Shown piece after piece: positions 35,664-43,955 of a stretch of 64,000 nucleotides of DNA. The stretch is from JAICMB01 sp963802915 (lineage in GTDB: Bacteria > Acidobacteriota > Terriglobia > Bryobacterales > Bryobacteraceae). Location: positions 434,001 to 498,000 of the forward strand of contig CAWDKQ010000010.1 in the NCBI GenBank assembly GCA_963802915.1. The letters are read 5' to 3'. Positions within the stretch are counted from its first letter, which is position 1. Every line of letters begins with the position of its first letter. The translations under genes and the position numbers were made by a program. The notes below the pieces were generated by a model, which was not told the origin of the DNA, did no database searches, and was given only the letters and a program-made list of their open reading frames with translations.

Positions 35664-36851
35664 TTACGAAGTGTCAGAGAAACTCTCCCGCCCGACAGAT
35701 CTCCAGCGGATCTGTTGGGCGGTAAGTTTCTCGATCAAGCTCATCGTGCCACCGCAGTGTGGACACAACCAACTGTAACCGGATGCGGATTCGCAAGCTG
35801 CTGCCGAATGCGGGAGCGGGCCAACCTTCAGCAACTGCCGGCAAAGGGGTAGGAGTTCGCCGCGGCGGCGATTGGCGAGAAAGCCACAGAAGCGAATACG
35901 CACAAAACCACGAGGCAAGACATGGAGCAGAAACCGCCGCAGAAACTCCTCGGCGGTTACCGTCATCAGCCGTTGCCTGCCTTTGTGGGCATAATCCTTC
36001 CAGCGGAAGGTGACCTCGCCCTCGGCAACGTTGACGATGCGGTGGTTGGAGATAGCAACGCGATGCGTGTAGCGGGCTAGGTAATGAAGGACATGTTGGG
36101 GTCCTCCGAAGGGCCTCTTGGAATAGACGACCCAATCCTGACGAAACAGAGGCCGCAGAAAAGCATGAAAGGCTTTCGGTTCGCCGAGACCTTGCATGTT
36201 TCCGGAGAAGCGCAATTTTCCTTGACGGAAAGCGGTCTTGAGACCGGCGACGAACTTGCCGCGAAAGACCTTGCTCAGAACCTTCACCGGCAGGAAGAAG
36301 GAATAGCGGGGGTGAACCCAATGTTGGTGATCTGGCGAGAGACCACCGGACGGGATCACGCAGTGAATGTGCGGGTGATGCTGAAGATTCTGTCCCCATG
36401 TGTGGAGCACACTCAGGAAACCGATCTTTGCGCCGAGATGCTTCGGATCGGCAGCGATCTCCAGTAGCGTAGCGGCGCTGGCGCGGAACAGGAGGTCGTA
36501 GATGACCTTCTTGTTTTGCATCGTCAGCCACGACAGTTCGTGCGGGATGGTGAAGACCACGTGCACGTACTTGACTGGCAGCAGTTCCTGACTGCGTGCC
36601 GCGAGCCATTTGTGACGCGCATTGGTCTGGCACTTTGGGCAGTGCCGCGAGCGGCAGGAGTTGAAAGAGGTAGCTTCATAGCCGCACTGGCGACAGCGGT
36701 CCAGATGGCCGCCGAGGGCTGCGGTACGGCAATGCTCGATGGCAAACAGTACACGGAGATGGAGCCAGGTCAGCCAGGACCGGTTCTTCTCGATGAAGCT
36801 GCTGCCATACGCTCGAATGATATCGGCCACCTCGAAAGGTGGCTTGGTCAT
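35664..36851 (-). CDS. IS91-family (Y2/HUH) transposase (395 aa)
   Basis: Full length. An N-terminal zinc finger (CRQCGYEATSFNSCRSRHCPKC) is followed by the HUH motif (HPHIHCVIPSGG) and the tyrosine region VLHYLARYTHRVAI. A C-terminal CPHC pair completes the pattern of IS91/IS801-type rolling-circle transposases. The ATG overlaps the integrase stop (ATGA), so the two are translationally coupled. The enzyme nicks and joins single strands at the element ends. Confidence 0.93.
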   Translation of the reverse strand: MTKPPFEVADIIRAYGSSFIEKNRSWLTWLHLRVLFAIEHCRTAALGGHLDRCRQCGYEATSFNSCRSRHCPKCQTNARHKWLAARSQELLPVKYVHVVFTIPHELSWLTMQNKKVIYDLLFRASAATLLEIAADPKHLGAKIGFLSVLHTWGQNLQHHPHIHCVIPSGGLSPDHQHWVHPRYSFFLPVKVLSKVFRGKFVAGLKTAFRQGKLRFSGNMQGLGEPKAFHAFLRPLFRQDWVVYSKRPFGGPQHVLHYLARYTHRVAISNHRIVNVAEGEVTFRWKDYAHKGRQRLMTVTAEEFLRRFLLHVLPRGFVRIRFCGFLANRRRGELLPLCRQLLKVGPLPHSAAACESASGYSWLCPHCGGTMSLIEKLTAQQIRWRSVGRESFSDTS

Positions 36852-37741
36852 TTTTTGTGCAGCCTGCGCGATCGCTTCACCTGATCGAGGCTCGACAGTT
36901 TCACATTGTCGATTGGCGTGCCGGCGGCCTTGAGATGGCGTTCGGAAAGGTGAAGATAGATGGAGGTGGGTTTGAGGTCGGCATGGCCGAGCAATGCCTG
37001 CACCGTTGGCAGGTCCGCACCACTCTCCACCAGATGAGTAGCGAAACTGTGCCGGAGCAGATGGGGGGCCACCGGTTTGGCAATGCCCGCTCGCCGCGCC
37101 GCTTCCTGGCAGGCCTCCCAGAGCATCTTGGCGGTGATCGGCTTATCCGCCCGCGAGCCATTCACGGTGCCGGGAAATAGGTAGGTCTTCGGCTTCATCC
37201 ACCGCCAGTACTCGCGCAATGTCTCGAGCAGTTGCGGGCTCAGCGGGACATCGCGGTCGCGACGTCCCTTGCCCTCCCGGACGTGAATGACCATGCGATT
37301 GCTGTCAATATCCTCGACCTTCAGATTGCAGACCTCGGCTCTACGCATGCCAGTCGAGTAGGCGGTCAGCAGCAAGGCACGATGAAACAGGTTGCTGGCT
37401 GAGTCGATCAGTTGGATTGCTTCCTCCCGGGTGAGAACTTTCGGTAAACGGCGCGGAGCCTTCGGGTATGGCACTTCCTCGATCGGGTAGGCTCGCTTTA
37501 GCGTTTTGCAGAAGAAGAACCTCAACGCTGCGGTATGGTGTCCGACGGTGCGCGCGTTCAGCTTCCTCCCAGTGAACAGGTATACCTGATAAGCGCGAAT
37601 CTGTTCCGGTCCGAGCTGATCGGGAGAACGATGAAAGTAGTTGGCGAAGGCCTCCACAATCTTCAGGTAGCCCTTCACGGTAGTCTGGGAGTAATTACGA
37701 CGCTGGAGCTCTTCCAGCATCATTTTGCGAAGTTGGGTCAC
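36848..37741 (-). CDS. Tyrosine recombinase/integrase of the IS91-type element (297 aa)
   Basis: The GTG at 37741 has AAGGAGG five bases upstream and is preferred to the in-frame GTG at 37762, which contains that site. An N-terminal SAM-like core-binding domain (EELQRRNYSQTTVKGYLKIVEAFANYFHR) is followed by the catalytic domain with Arg in GMRRAEV, the box HLLRHSFATHLVESG, and GHADLKPTSIYLH with the nucleophile Tyr. All catalytic residues are present. Such an integrase-plus-IS91-transposase pair recurs in several phyla; what the integrase contributes is unclear. Confidence 0.9.
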   Translation of the reverse strand: MTQLRKMMLEELQRRNYSQTTVKGYLKIVEAFANYFHRSPDQLGPEQIRAYQVYLFTGRKLNARTVGHHTAALRFFFCKTLKRAYPIEEVPYPKAPRRLPKVLTREEAIQLIDSASNLFHRALLLTAYSTGMRRAEVCNLKVEDIDSNRMVIHVREGKGRRDRDVPLSPQLLETLREYWRWMKPKTYLFPGTVNGSRADKPITAKMLWEACQEAARRAGIAKPVAPHLLRHSFATHLVESGADLPTVQALLGHADLKPTSIYLHLSERHLKAAGTPIDNVKLSSLDQVKRSRRLHKK

Positions 37742-37765
37742 AGGGACCTCCTTGTGACCCACACA

Positions 37766-38452
37766 CTACGCCAACTGAGACGGTATGCTCAACCTGCGCC
37801 CACGCGTAGCGTCCGCCGCGCGGGCGGCTTCGTTCAAACGGCCTTGGAATACGGGATCTATGCCAGGACCATTGTCTTGGACCGAGAAGATCCACTCGTT
37901 CTCCTGCCGTCTCGACGACACGTGAACGCGAGGAGAGGTTGTCTCGTTGTATTCGATGGCGTTTCTAATCAGATGCTGCAGGACCTTCGTCAGAATACCG
38001 AATTCGCCGGTCACACATGGCAGAGGGTCATGGGAAAGAATTGCGCTGCGTTCCGCGATCTGCTTTTCGGTCGAGAGCAGCGCATGGTGAAACACCGCTT
38101 CCATGTCCGTCCGAGAGGACCGGCCGTCGACCCTATCGGTTGCCCAATAGTCCACAACATCGGTGAGCAATAACTGCGCGCTAGCGGCCCCTTCCTGGAT
38201 GCGTCCGAGGAATACGCCCGCGTCGGAATCGAGCCGGCCGTCATAGGTCTCGGCCATCAGTTGACTGTACGAGGCCACGTCCCGGAGAGACTCGCGCAGG
38301 TTGTGGGCCGCCATCGAGACAAACACCTCGAATTCATCATTAGCTCTATCTAACTGTCTCTGAGCATCAAGGTATCGCTGTCTTTCCAGTTCGAGCGCGT
38401 TGCGCAAGCTCTCGATTTCGTCTTTCATGCGGTCTAAGTCAGTCCTGCCCAT
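37766..38452 (-). pseudogene. 5' fragment of histidine kinase interrupted at 37835
   Basis: ATG at 38452 starts two bases after the stop of the upstream kinase gene. A coiled coil (LRNALELERQRYLDAQRQLDRANDEF) leads to a dimerisation/phosphoacceptor domain with His in MAAHNLRESLRDVASYSQLMAE, then a HATPase N-box (LIRNAIEYNE) and G1 (VQDNGPGID). At 37835 the frame enters the IS element and ends with ~23 foreign residues at 37766. The missing G2 end is at 35154-35321. The intact protein would have been ~260 aa, a cytoplasmic kinase without its own sensor domain. Confidence 0.87.
37835..37840. repeat. 6-bp direct repeat, right side of the inserted element
   Basis: Second copy of CAAACG, inside the kinase coding sequence directly after the element's right end; partner at 35316-35321. 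Confidence 0.65.
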
Positions 38453-38454
38453 TT

Positions 38455-38988
38455 TCAGTTTGCGTGTCGCGGGCCGGAGTCCATCTGGCGTCCGGGAATT
38501 GTGAACTTGAACGTAGCTCCCCGCCCTTTCTCCGATTCCACCCAGATCCCTCCGCACTGGCGCTCGATGATTTTCTTGCAAAGAGCAAGGCCGATGCCAG
38601 TACCGGGAATCTCAGTTCCATGCAGACGTTTGAACATTCCGAACACCCGTTCGGTGTCTTCCGGATCGATGCCGATTCCATTGTCCCGCACGGCAAACAG
38701 CCATACTCCCGCGCTTCTTTCCGCCGAGACATGAATTCTTGGTGTTTCCGCGCCTCTGTACTTGATCGAATTGGAAATGAGGTTCTGGAAAACTTGCAGC
38801 AGCACAACCTCTTCGGCTACGAGAGTTGGCAATGGATCGGAAGTTAGGACAGCGCCGCTTTGCGCAATGGCCGCCTGGAGGTTGAATATCGCCTTGGCAA
38901 GAACGGTGTTGCAATCTATCGAGTTGAAGCTGTCCTGTTCCCGCTCGGTGACCTCCCAATAGGCCAGCAGGCTGCACGCCACCAGCAC
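38455..38988 (-). pseudogene. Histidine kinase lacking its front half (HATPase portion, 177 aa)
   Basis: The frame starts at SLLAYWEVTEREQD, equivalent to the last helix of the dimerisation domain, and carries a complete HATPase: N-box FQNLISNSIKYRG, VRDNGIGID, FKRLHGTEIPGTGIGLALCKKIIE and a normal end. The phosphoacceptor His domain is missing. Upstream DNA (to ~39140) encodes nothing kinase-like in any frame I could match, so a deletion or rearrangement removed the 5' end near 38985. It could be expressed as a lone ATPase, but a decayed gene is more likely. Close paralogue of the kinases on both sides. Confidence 0.72.
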
Positions 38989-39238
38989 TCACCATGCGGT
39001 CCCCCTCGAGCTTCCGGCTGTAGAGTCCTGGCGCCAGCAGTACGATCGACTCCGCCGGATCTGAGACCGGAGATTGAGGCACGGGCTTATGAACTCTTTG
39101 AGCAGCGCGCAGTTGCGAGGGCGTCAGCTGGCCGAACATGCCCCCCCGGGAAACGCAAACGTCACGGATGGCCTTCGCGATCTGATATGGTGCAGATGGA
39201 GCGATGGCCCCAGGCCCATCCGAGAGGCGTCATAAACA

Positions 39239-39440
39239 GTCGGCATAGGGGCGGCGGTCACCCCCCGACCCCTGCCACACCACCGTACGTACGGTCCGTA
39301 TATGGCGGTTCGAGAAGTTACGCCGTTACTCGTCGACCAGCGAAGGGAGACCGAGCGATTTGAAGTGGGCGTTGGAAAGCCCCACAGAAAGGGCCTTGGC
39401 GAGATACCAGGGGCCGAGTCCGCTGCCAGCCGTATTACTT
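39239..39440 (-). mobile_element. Remnant of a group II intron-like 3' end
   Basis: On the minus strand GAACCGCCATATACGGACC (from 39311) followed by GTACGTACGGTGGTGTGGCAGG resembles a domain V hairpin with its following linker. A GGGG...CCCC hairpin follows (39248-39272) that ends CCCCTATGCCGAC, like domain VI and an intron 3' end. Upstream a 62-codon frame ending FKSLGLPSLVDE may be leftover intron-encoded or flanking sequence. No reverse-transcriptase domain is present, so the element is truncated. Recognition rests on remembered domain V patterns, not on a structure calculation. Confidence 0.45.
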
Positions 39441-39444
39441 ACCA

Positions 39445-39738
39445 GCCGTTCGCGCACCCGTCGATCTGTATGTTTCAGGAGTGGCGAACCGAACCACCAA
39501 GGCGACCCGATCACTCACGCTTCTAGGAACTATCGCCGTTCCAACGCTAGTAATTACGAGCTTTTTCGGCTTGAACATCGCCTAACCTTCCTGGACCAAA
39601 TCGCCCTGGGCACTCGGGGCGCTCGTGGCCTTGTCGATTGCGGTAACAGGGTTTCTGCTTTGGTACCTGAAGCGGCGCGACTATCTACCCGGCGGGAGCA
39701 CCTCGTCTTCAGAGAGAGTAAAGCGCCAATCGCGGTGA
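39445..39738 (+). pseudogene. CorA-type Mg2+ transporter C-terminal remnant
   Basis: The plus strand reads VDLYVSGVANRTTKATRSLT, then LLGTIAVPTLVITSFFGLNIA, a TAA at 39583, and in the same frame PSWTKSPWALGALVALSIAV and TGFLLWYLKRRDYLP to a stop at 39736. This is the end of the CorA long helix (LYVSGVANR) and its two membrane helices, with the pore motif GMN replaced by GLN. The in-frame stop falls in the short loop between helices. The rest of the gene is absent; its upstream side abuts the intron-like remnant. Confidence 0.72.
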
Positions 39739-39758
39739 CTTCGCGATCGCCGACGCCG

Positions 39759-40910
39759 TCAGACTTTGGGCAGGCTGAAATAGAATTGCGAGCCGCGGCC
39801 CGGCTGAGAATTCGCCCAAATGCGGCCGCCATACCGCTCGATAATCTTCTTACAGATTCCGAGGCCTAAGCCGGAGCCGCCGTATTCATCGCCATGCAAG
39901 CGTTTGAAGAGGCCGAAGATTCTTTCCGCGTATTGAGTTTCGAATCCGATGCCGTTGTCCGCCACCTGAAAAACCCACTCTTCCCCTTCGTTTGCAGCCG
40001 AGACGTGAATTCGAGGGAGCTCCCGCGGCTTACGATACTTGATGGCATTGCTGAGCAGGTTTTGCAGCACTTGGACGAGTTGAGCCCGGTCGGCGCGAAC
40101 CATTGGCAGGGAATCATGCGTAATGGCCGCCCCGGTTTCCTGCGCCGCCGCGTGGCATGCGAACATCGCTTCTTCGAAAATCGCGTTGCAGTCCAAATCG
40201 GTAATCCGCGTACCCGAGCCTTCGAGTAGCGATGAGTAATTCAGCAGTTCTTTGATGAGCGCCTGCATGCGCTTTACGCCGCTGAGGATAAATCCGAGGA
40301 ATTCCAGCGTCTCCTGATCGCTTTCGTGATCGTATCGCTGTGCGAGCAATTGCGTGTAACTCGCTACCGTCCGGAGAGGCTCTTGCAGGTCATGACTCGC
40401 CCCGTAGGCGAATTCCATGAGTTCTTCTTTGTGCCGCCGCAGCTCAGTGACAGAGGCCTCCAGCGCCTGTTCCGCGATTTTCCGGTTCTGGATATCTACG
40501 CACGACCCAACATATCCTATGAATCGTCCCTGGGCCGTAAACCAGGGCGCTCCGTACTCCAGCACCCAGCGGTACGCGCCGTCATGCCGCCGCAAGCGGT
40601 AATCCACCTGAAATAACTGGCGTTGCTGGAAATTCGCATCGTATGCCTCCAGACAGCGTCGCAGATCATCGGGGTGAATCCCCTCCGTCCACCCGCTGCC
40701 GATTTCCTCCTCGAGCATTCGGCCGCGATAATCGAGCCATTGCCTGTTGAAGTAAGTGCAGCGCCTGCCTGCGCCGGCGCTCCAGATCATGACGGGGGCG
40801 GCATCGCCGGGGGCGGCGGGCGTTGTTGGATCACCTCTCAATGAGGTCATTTCTTTCACTCGTTCCAGTGGCGTCCCGCGGCACGCTGATCTCCCGTTCG
40901 TTGGAATCAT
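39759..40910 (-). CDS. PAS-domain sensor histidine kinase
   Basis: Intact cytoplasmic kinase. The ATG at 40910 overlaps the upstream stop (ATGA), giving ~383 aa; ATG 40850 is an alternative and an even longer frame lies inside the neighbouring gene. A PAS fold (APVMIWSAGAGRRCTYFNRQWLDY ... GYVGSCVDIQNRKIAEQ) is followed by a phytochrome-type dimerisation domain with His in GASHDLQEPLRTVASYTQLL, and a HATPase with LLSNAIKYR, VADNGIGFE and GGSGLGLGICKKIIERYGG. It is the best-preserved of three related kinases in 35-41 kb. No receiver gene is adjacent; cognate regulator unknown. Confidence 0.9.
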   Translation of the reverse strand: MIPTNGRSACRGTPLERVKEMTSLRGDPTTPAAPGDAAPVMIWSAGAGRRCTYFNRQWLDYRGRMLEEEIGSGWTEGIHPDDLRRCLEAYDANFQQRQLFQVDYRLRRHDGAYRWVLEYGAPWFTAQGRFIGYVGSCVDIQNRKIAEQALEASVTELRRHKEELMEFAYGASHDLQEPLRTVASYTQLLAQRYDHESDQETLEFLGFILSGVKRMQALIKELLNYSSLLEGSGTRITDLDCNAIFEEAMFACHAAAQETGAAITHDSLPMVRADRAQLVQVLQNLLSNAIKYRKPRELPRIHVSAANEGEEWVFQVADNGIGFETQYAERIFGLFKRLHGDEYGGSGLGLGICKKIIERYGGRIWANSQPGRGSQFYFSLPKV

Positions 40911-41608
40911 TTGTACACTTTCGTTGGCGCCGCATCGCGCGCCCGCCCTTCTTCGCCGCTTTCTTCCTTGCGAAAGCGGACCAGCAACACGGGACATCGC
41001 GCCCGGTCCGCCACCGCTTGTGTCGGTTCACCGAGGACGAGCGGCTCGGGAGCATCGAGCATGCTCGATAGAGATCGCAGCGTGCCGTCAAAGACCAGGC
41101 CAGTTCCCAATTGGCGGGCCAGTATGGCTTTTACCAACGTGGATGCGCGCACCTGATGCGCGAGTCCGAACGCCTCGTTGCTGTATACATCGCACACGCC
41201 GGAGAGGAAGCGCGAAAACTCCAGGTCGTTAACGGCCTCGCCAAGTTCAAGCGCGAGATTGCCAATCATCGGCGGCGGCTCACCCCTCTTTAATCCGGCG
41301 ATAGCATCGGCAAAGTCCAGGCCGCGGTATTCCTCCGGAATGCGAACGCGGCGGACAATCAGTTCGCTCAAGCGGTGGCCGAAATCATGGGGTTGCTCGA
41401 TTTTCACTTCGACATGCGACAGAATGACCATGCTGGCTCTGTCAGAAAGCAAATAATCAAGCGTCGATAGAACCGTCTTCAGTTTATCGTTCGATTGAAG
41501 ATCGTTCCTTCTGGCGGGCCACACTGATTCGATCCTCAGCCCGACGATTCTTCGTGTACTTTCCCCTGGATTGAATTGAGCCACGTTCGATAGGTTGGTA
41601 TTTCTCAT
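40907..41608 (-). CDS. Phosphoglycerate-kinase-like N-domain protein with universal-stress-protein-like tail (233 aa)
   Basis: Residues ~35-192 follow the N-terminal domain of phosphoglycerate kinase: NDKLKTVLSTLDYLLSDRASMVILSH, then HRLSELIVRRVRI, GEAVNDLEFSRFLSGVCDVYSNEAFGLAHQVRASTL and a closing segment ending EPLVL, where PGK would continue into GGAKVSDK. The nucleotide-binding C-domain is absent. The substrate-site LENxRF becomes GNLALE, losing the Arg, so catalysis is not expected. The last ~40 residues contain VADRARCPVLLVR, like the final strand of a universal stress protein. Its stop overlaps the PAS kinase start (ATGA). Probably a sensor or binding protein; real function unknown. 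Confidence 0.68.
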   Translation of the reverse strand: MRNTNLSNVAQFNPGESTRRIVGLRIESVWPARRNDLQSNDKLKTVLSTLDYLLSDRASMVILSHVEVKIEQPHDFGHRLSELIVRRVRIPEEYRGLDFADAIAGLKRGEPPPMIGNLALELGEAVNDLEFSRFLSGVCDVYSNEAFGLAHQVRASTLVKAILARQLGTGLVFDGTLRSLSSMLDAPEPLVLGEPTQAVADRARCPVLLVRFRKEESGEEGRARDAAPTKVYK

Positions 41609-41878
41609 TTCGTGCCTCTAATGTGTCGTTATGCTGCTCACAGCAGTTGTTGTTCCAGTGAGCATTTAGTTACGTCAGCAACGCTTTTCTATGGTTATGA
41701 ATTCGGCAGTCACGTCACGCCGCGCGCGCTGTTGCACTCCGCCGTCGACTCATTGAAGTCGATTATCTATGGGTAGATTTGCAGGCAAGCTCTCGCTTGA
41801 ACCTTCTCCGTCGCGAACGGCAATGCGTCTGCATGGAAAAACGAGAACTGATTCTGTCGGTAGGATAGGACTCGTGAA

Positions 41879-42724
41879 ATGGAAATACGCAAGTTCGACA
41901 GCACTGAACGCTTTATTGCGGCGATCGGACAAGGAACGTGGTACGGCGAAAGCGACGACCGGGCATCCGCAGTCGCGGCTTTGCGGCGCGGTCTCGATCT
42001 CGGCATGAACCACATCGATACCGCGGAAATGTACCTTTCCGGCGAGGCCGAGGAATGGGTTGCGGAGGCAATTGCCGGCCGCCGTGAAGAGGTTTTTCTG
42101 GTGTCGAAGGTTCTGCCTCAAAACGCATCTCGCAAAGGTACGATCGCAGCTTGTGAAGGGTCGCTCGCCCGTTTGAACACCGATCGGCTCGATAGCTACC
42201 TGCTGCATTGGCGCGGTCACTTCCCGCTTACGGATACGATTTCGGCTTTCGAGGAGCTGCGGCGTGAAGGCAAAATCCTTTCCTGGGGCGTCAGCAACTT
42301 CGATGTGGGCGATCTGCGGCAGACTCACGAGATTGCCTTTCCAAACCGGCCGGTCTGCAATCAGGTGCTTTACCATCTTGAAGAGCGCGCCATCGAGCAT
42401 GCCGTAATTCCGTGGTGCGAACGACACGACATGGCGATCGTCGCGTACAGCCCCTTCGGGCATGGCCGCTTCCCGGATCCGCATACGCCGGGCGGCCGGG
42501 TGTTGAAGCGAATTGCCGACGAGCACAACGCTACTCCGCGCCAGGTGGCGTTGCGGTTCCTATTGCGCTGGCCATTTATGTTCGCGATCACGAAGGCCGC
42601 GAATCCTGACCACGTCGCGGAAAATGCAGGCGCGGCGAACGTCCAGTTGAGCGATATCGAGATTGCTCTCATCGACAAGGCTTTCCCGCTGGGGCCGCCT
42701 CCGCGCGAGCTGCCCACCCTATAG
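41879..42724 (+). CDS. Aldo/keto reductase (281 aa)
   Basis: Complete TIM-barrel AKR with tetrad Asp/Tyr/Lys/His in HIDTAEMY, VSKVLP and YLLHWRG. NADPH-binding segments SNFDVGDL and ITKAANPDHVAENAGA are present. The protein is similar in size to the YeaE/DkgA-like prokaryotic AKRs, which reduce aldehydes such as methylglyoxal. The 270 bp upstream separates it from a divergent gene and contains no other gene. It converges with the quinone oxidoreductase gene. Confidence 0.9.
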   Translation: MEIRKFDSTERFIAAIGQGTWYGESDDRASAVAALRRGLDLGMNHIDTAEMYLSGEAEEWVAEAIAGRREEVFLVSKVLPQNASRKGTIAACEGSLARLNTDRLDSYLLHWRGHFPLTDTISAFEELRREGKILSWGVSNFDVGDLRQTHEIAFPNRPVCNQVLYHLEERAIEHAVIPWCERHDMAIVAYSPFGHGRFPDPHTPGGRVLKRIADEHNATPRQVALRFLLRWPFMFAITKAANPDHVAENAGAANVQLSDIEIALIDKAFPLGPPPRELPTL

Positions 42725-42802
42725 CGTGGTGAACGGCAAAGCAGTTGGGCGCCACCATTATCGGCCGCATCCGCAACCGGGGCGGAAATCTCCTCAATTG
42801 AT

Positions 42803-43813
42803 CTATTGATCCCGGAGGACAATCTTGCCCAACACGTGTCCCTGGGCAAGGCGTTCGTGAGCTTTCGCCGCATCGCCCAAAGAAAAACCGGCGGCGATAG
42901 GGACCTGAAGATCCATGGATTCAATCGCGAGTCCGAGGTGGGCGAACTCGCGGACTCCCACGACTGCATCGTATGCCGTCATGTGGATTCCGGGCCGTCG
43001 TTCGGGCGCGGGCTCCACGCCATTGGGATAAGCCACCCTGCCGCCTGGCTTGAGCGCGGCGATGGAGCGCTCCAGCGGGGCGCCGCCGCTCAGGCCCAGG
43101 ACCGCGTCAATGCCCCCCGGCGCAAATTTGTGTGCAGCGGCGGTAATATCGCCGGTCCGTCCATCGATGGCTAGATCGGCACCGAGCTTGCGCGCGAGCG
43201 CAGCTCCATCCGCGCCGGATGCCACGGCGAGCACGCGCGCCTCGCGCAGCTTTGCGAATTGAATCGCGAGCGTTCCAACGCCGCCCGAGGCGCCGTGGAT
43301 GATCAGGGTTTCTTCTCTCTTTATCTTGAGCGCATTGTCGAGACCCTGAATCGCGGTGAGCCCCGTCGTCGGGATCGCGCCCGCTTTGTCAAGGCTCAGG
43401 CCGGCAGGCGTGGGCGCCACCTTCTCAGCCGCAACCACCACGTACTGGGCATAAAAGCCTCCTTTCGGATTGGCGAAGTCGTAGGAATAAACGGTGTCGC
43501 CGTCGCGGAATCGACGCACATGCGCGCCCTTGGCGGCCACTATGCCGGCGCCGTCCGTTCCTAGGACGAGGGGAAACTGCGGCTCGCCTTGCGGCCACCA
43601 ACCGGCGCGCATCTCGGCGTCCCATGAACCGACTCCCGAGGTGTGCAGTCTTATGAGAACTTCGTCGTGATTGAGTTGGGGGACAGGCAACTCGTGAATT
43701 CTCAGAACTTCAGCTCCGCCGAAGCGGTCTATGGCGGCGGCGCGCATCGTCCGTGGGACGTCCGGTGTTTTAGATGACTCTGCGCGAGGTGATTTCTTGG
43801 TCGTGACAGCCAT
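42803..43813 (-). CDS. Zinc-less medium-chain NADPH:quinone oxidoreductase (336 aa)
   Basis: MDR-superfamily protein of the zeta-crystallin/QOR type. A GroES-like N-domain (PQLNHDEVLIRLHTSGVGSWDAEMRAG ... LGTDGAGIVAAKG) precedes a Rossmann domain with the NADPH loop HGASGGVGTLAIQFAKL. Zinc-binding cysteines are lacking throughout. An N-terminal ~22-residue basic/Ser extension (AVTTKKSPRAESSKTPDVPRT) is unusual. Family members reduce quinones or activated alkenes. Divergent from the UBP zinc-finger gene; neighbours give no clear pathway. Confidence 0.9.
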   Translation of the reverse strand: MAVTTKKSPRAESSKTPDVPRTMRAAAIDRFGGAEVLRIHELPVPQLNHDEVLIRLHTSGVGSWDAEMRAGWWPQGEPQFPLVLGTDGAGIVAAKGAHVRRFRDGDTVYSYDFANPKGGFYAQYVVVAAEKVAPTPAGLSLDKAGAIPTTGLTAIQGLDNALKIKREETLIIHGASGGVGTLAIQFAKLREARVLAVASGADGAALARKLGADLAIDGRTGDITAAAHKFAPGGIDAVLGLSGGAPLERSIAALKPGGRVAYPNGVEPAPERRPGIHMTAYDAVVGVREFAHLGLAIESMDLQVPIAAGFSLGDAAKAHERLAQGHVLGKIVLRDQ

Positions 43814-43955
43814 GGTTTATCTCCGTTGGCGGCGGTGCAATTCTGAGGCCGACCTGCGGACCGGTTGGGGGACTCCCGGCGGTGTCCGTGGTCAATACGG
43901 TTTCGTGGGAACTGTGGTTATTCACGTGCATTACGTCTTTCGCAAAGGAGGACAA

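Larger units (their letters stand above)
35322..37834 (-). mobile_element. IS91-type element with tyrosine recombinase, 2513 bp, inserted in a kinase gene
   Basis: Boundaries follow from the interrupted kinase: removing 35322-37834 plus one CAAACG copy restores an uninterrupted frame. The element carries a phage-type integrase gene and an overlapping IS91-type transposase gene, with ~340 bp of non-coding DNA on the transposase side, where IS91 relatives carry their replication origin end. I saw no long terminal inverted repeats. IS91-type rolling-circle elements normally make no target duplication, so the 6-bp repeat is notable. Both genes look intact and the host gene is barely diverged, suggesting recent insertion. 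Confidence 0.85.

Noticed and set aside
35674..36633. 319-codon minus-strand frame within the IS91 transposase
   Set aside because: Alternative frame of the transposase gene with no motif of its own.
43731..43955. 5' extension of the UBP-finger gene
   Set aside because: Runs antisense to the quinone oxidoreductase; the ATG at 43956 has a perfect ribosome-binding site.
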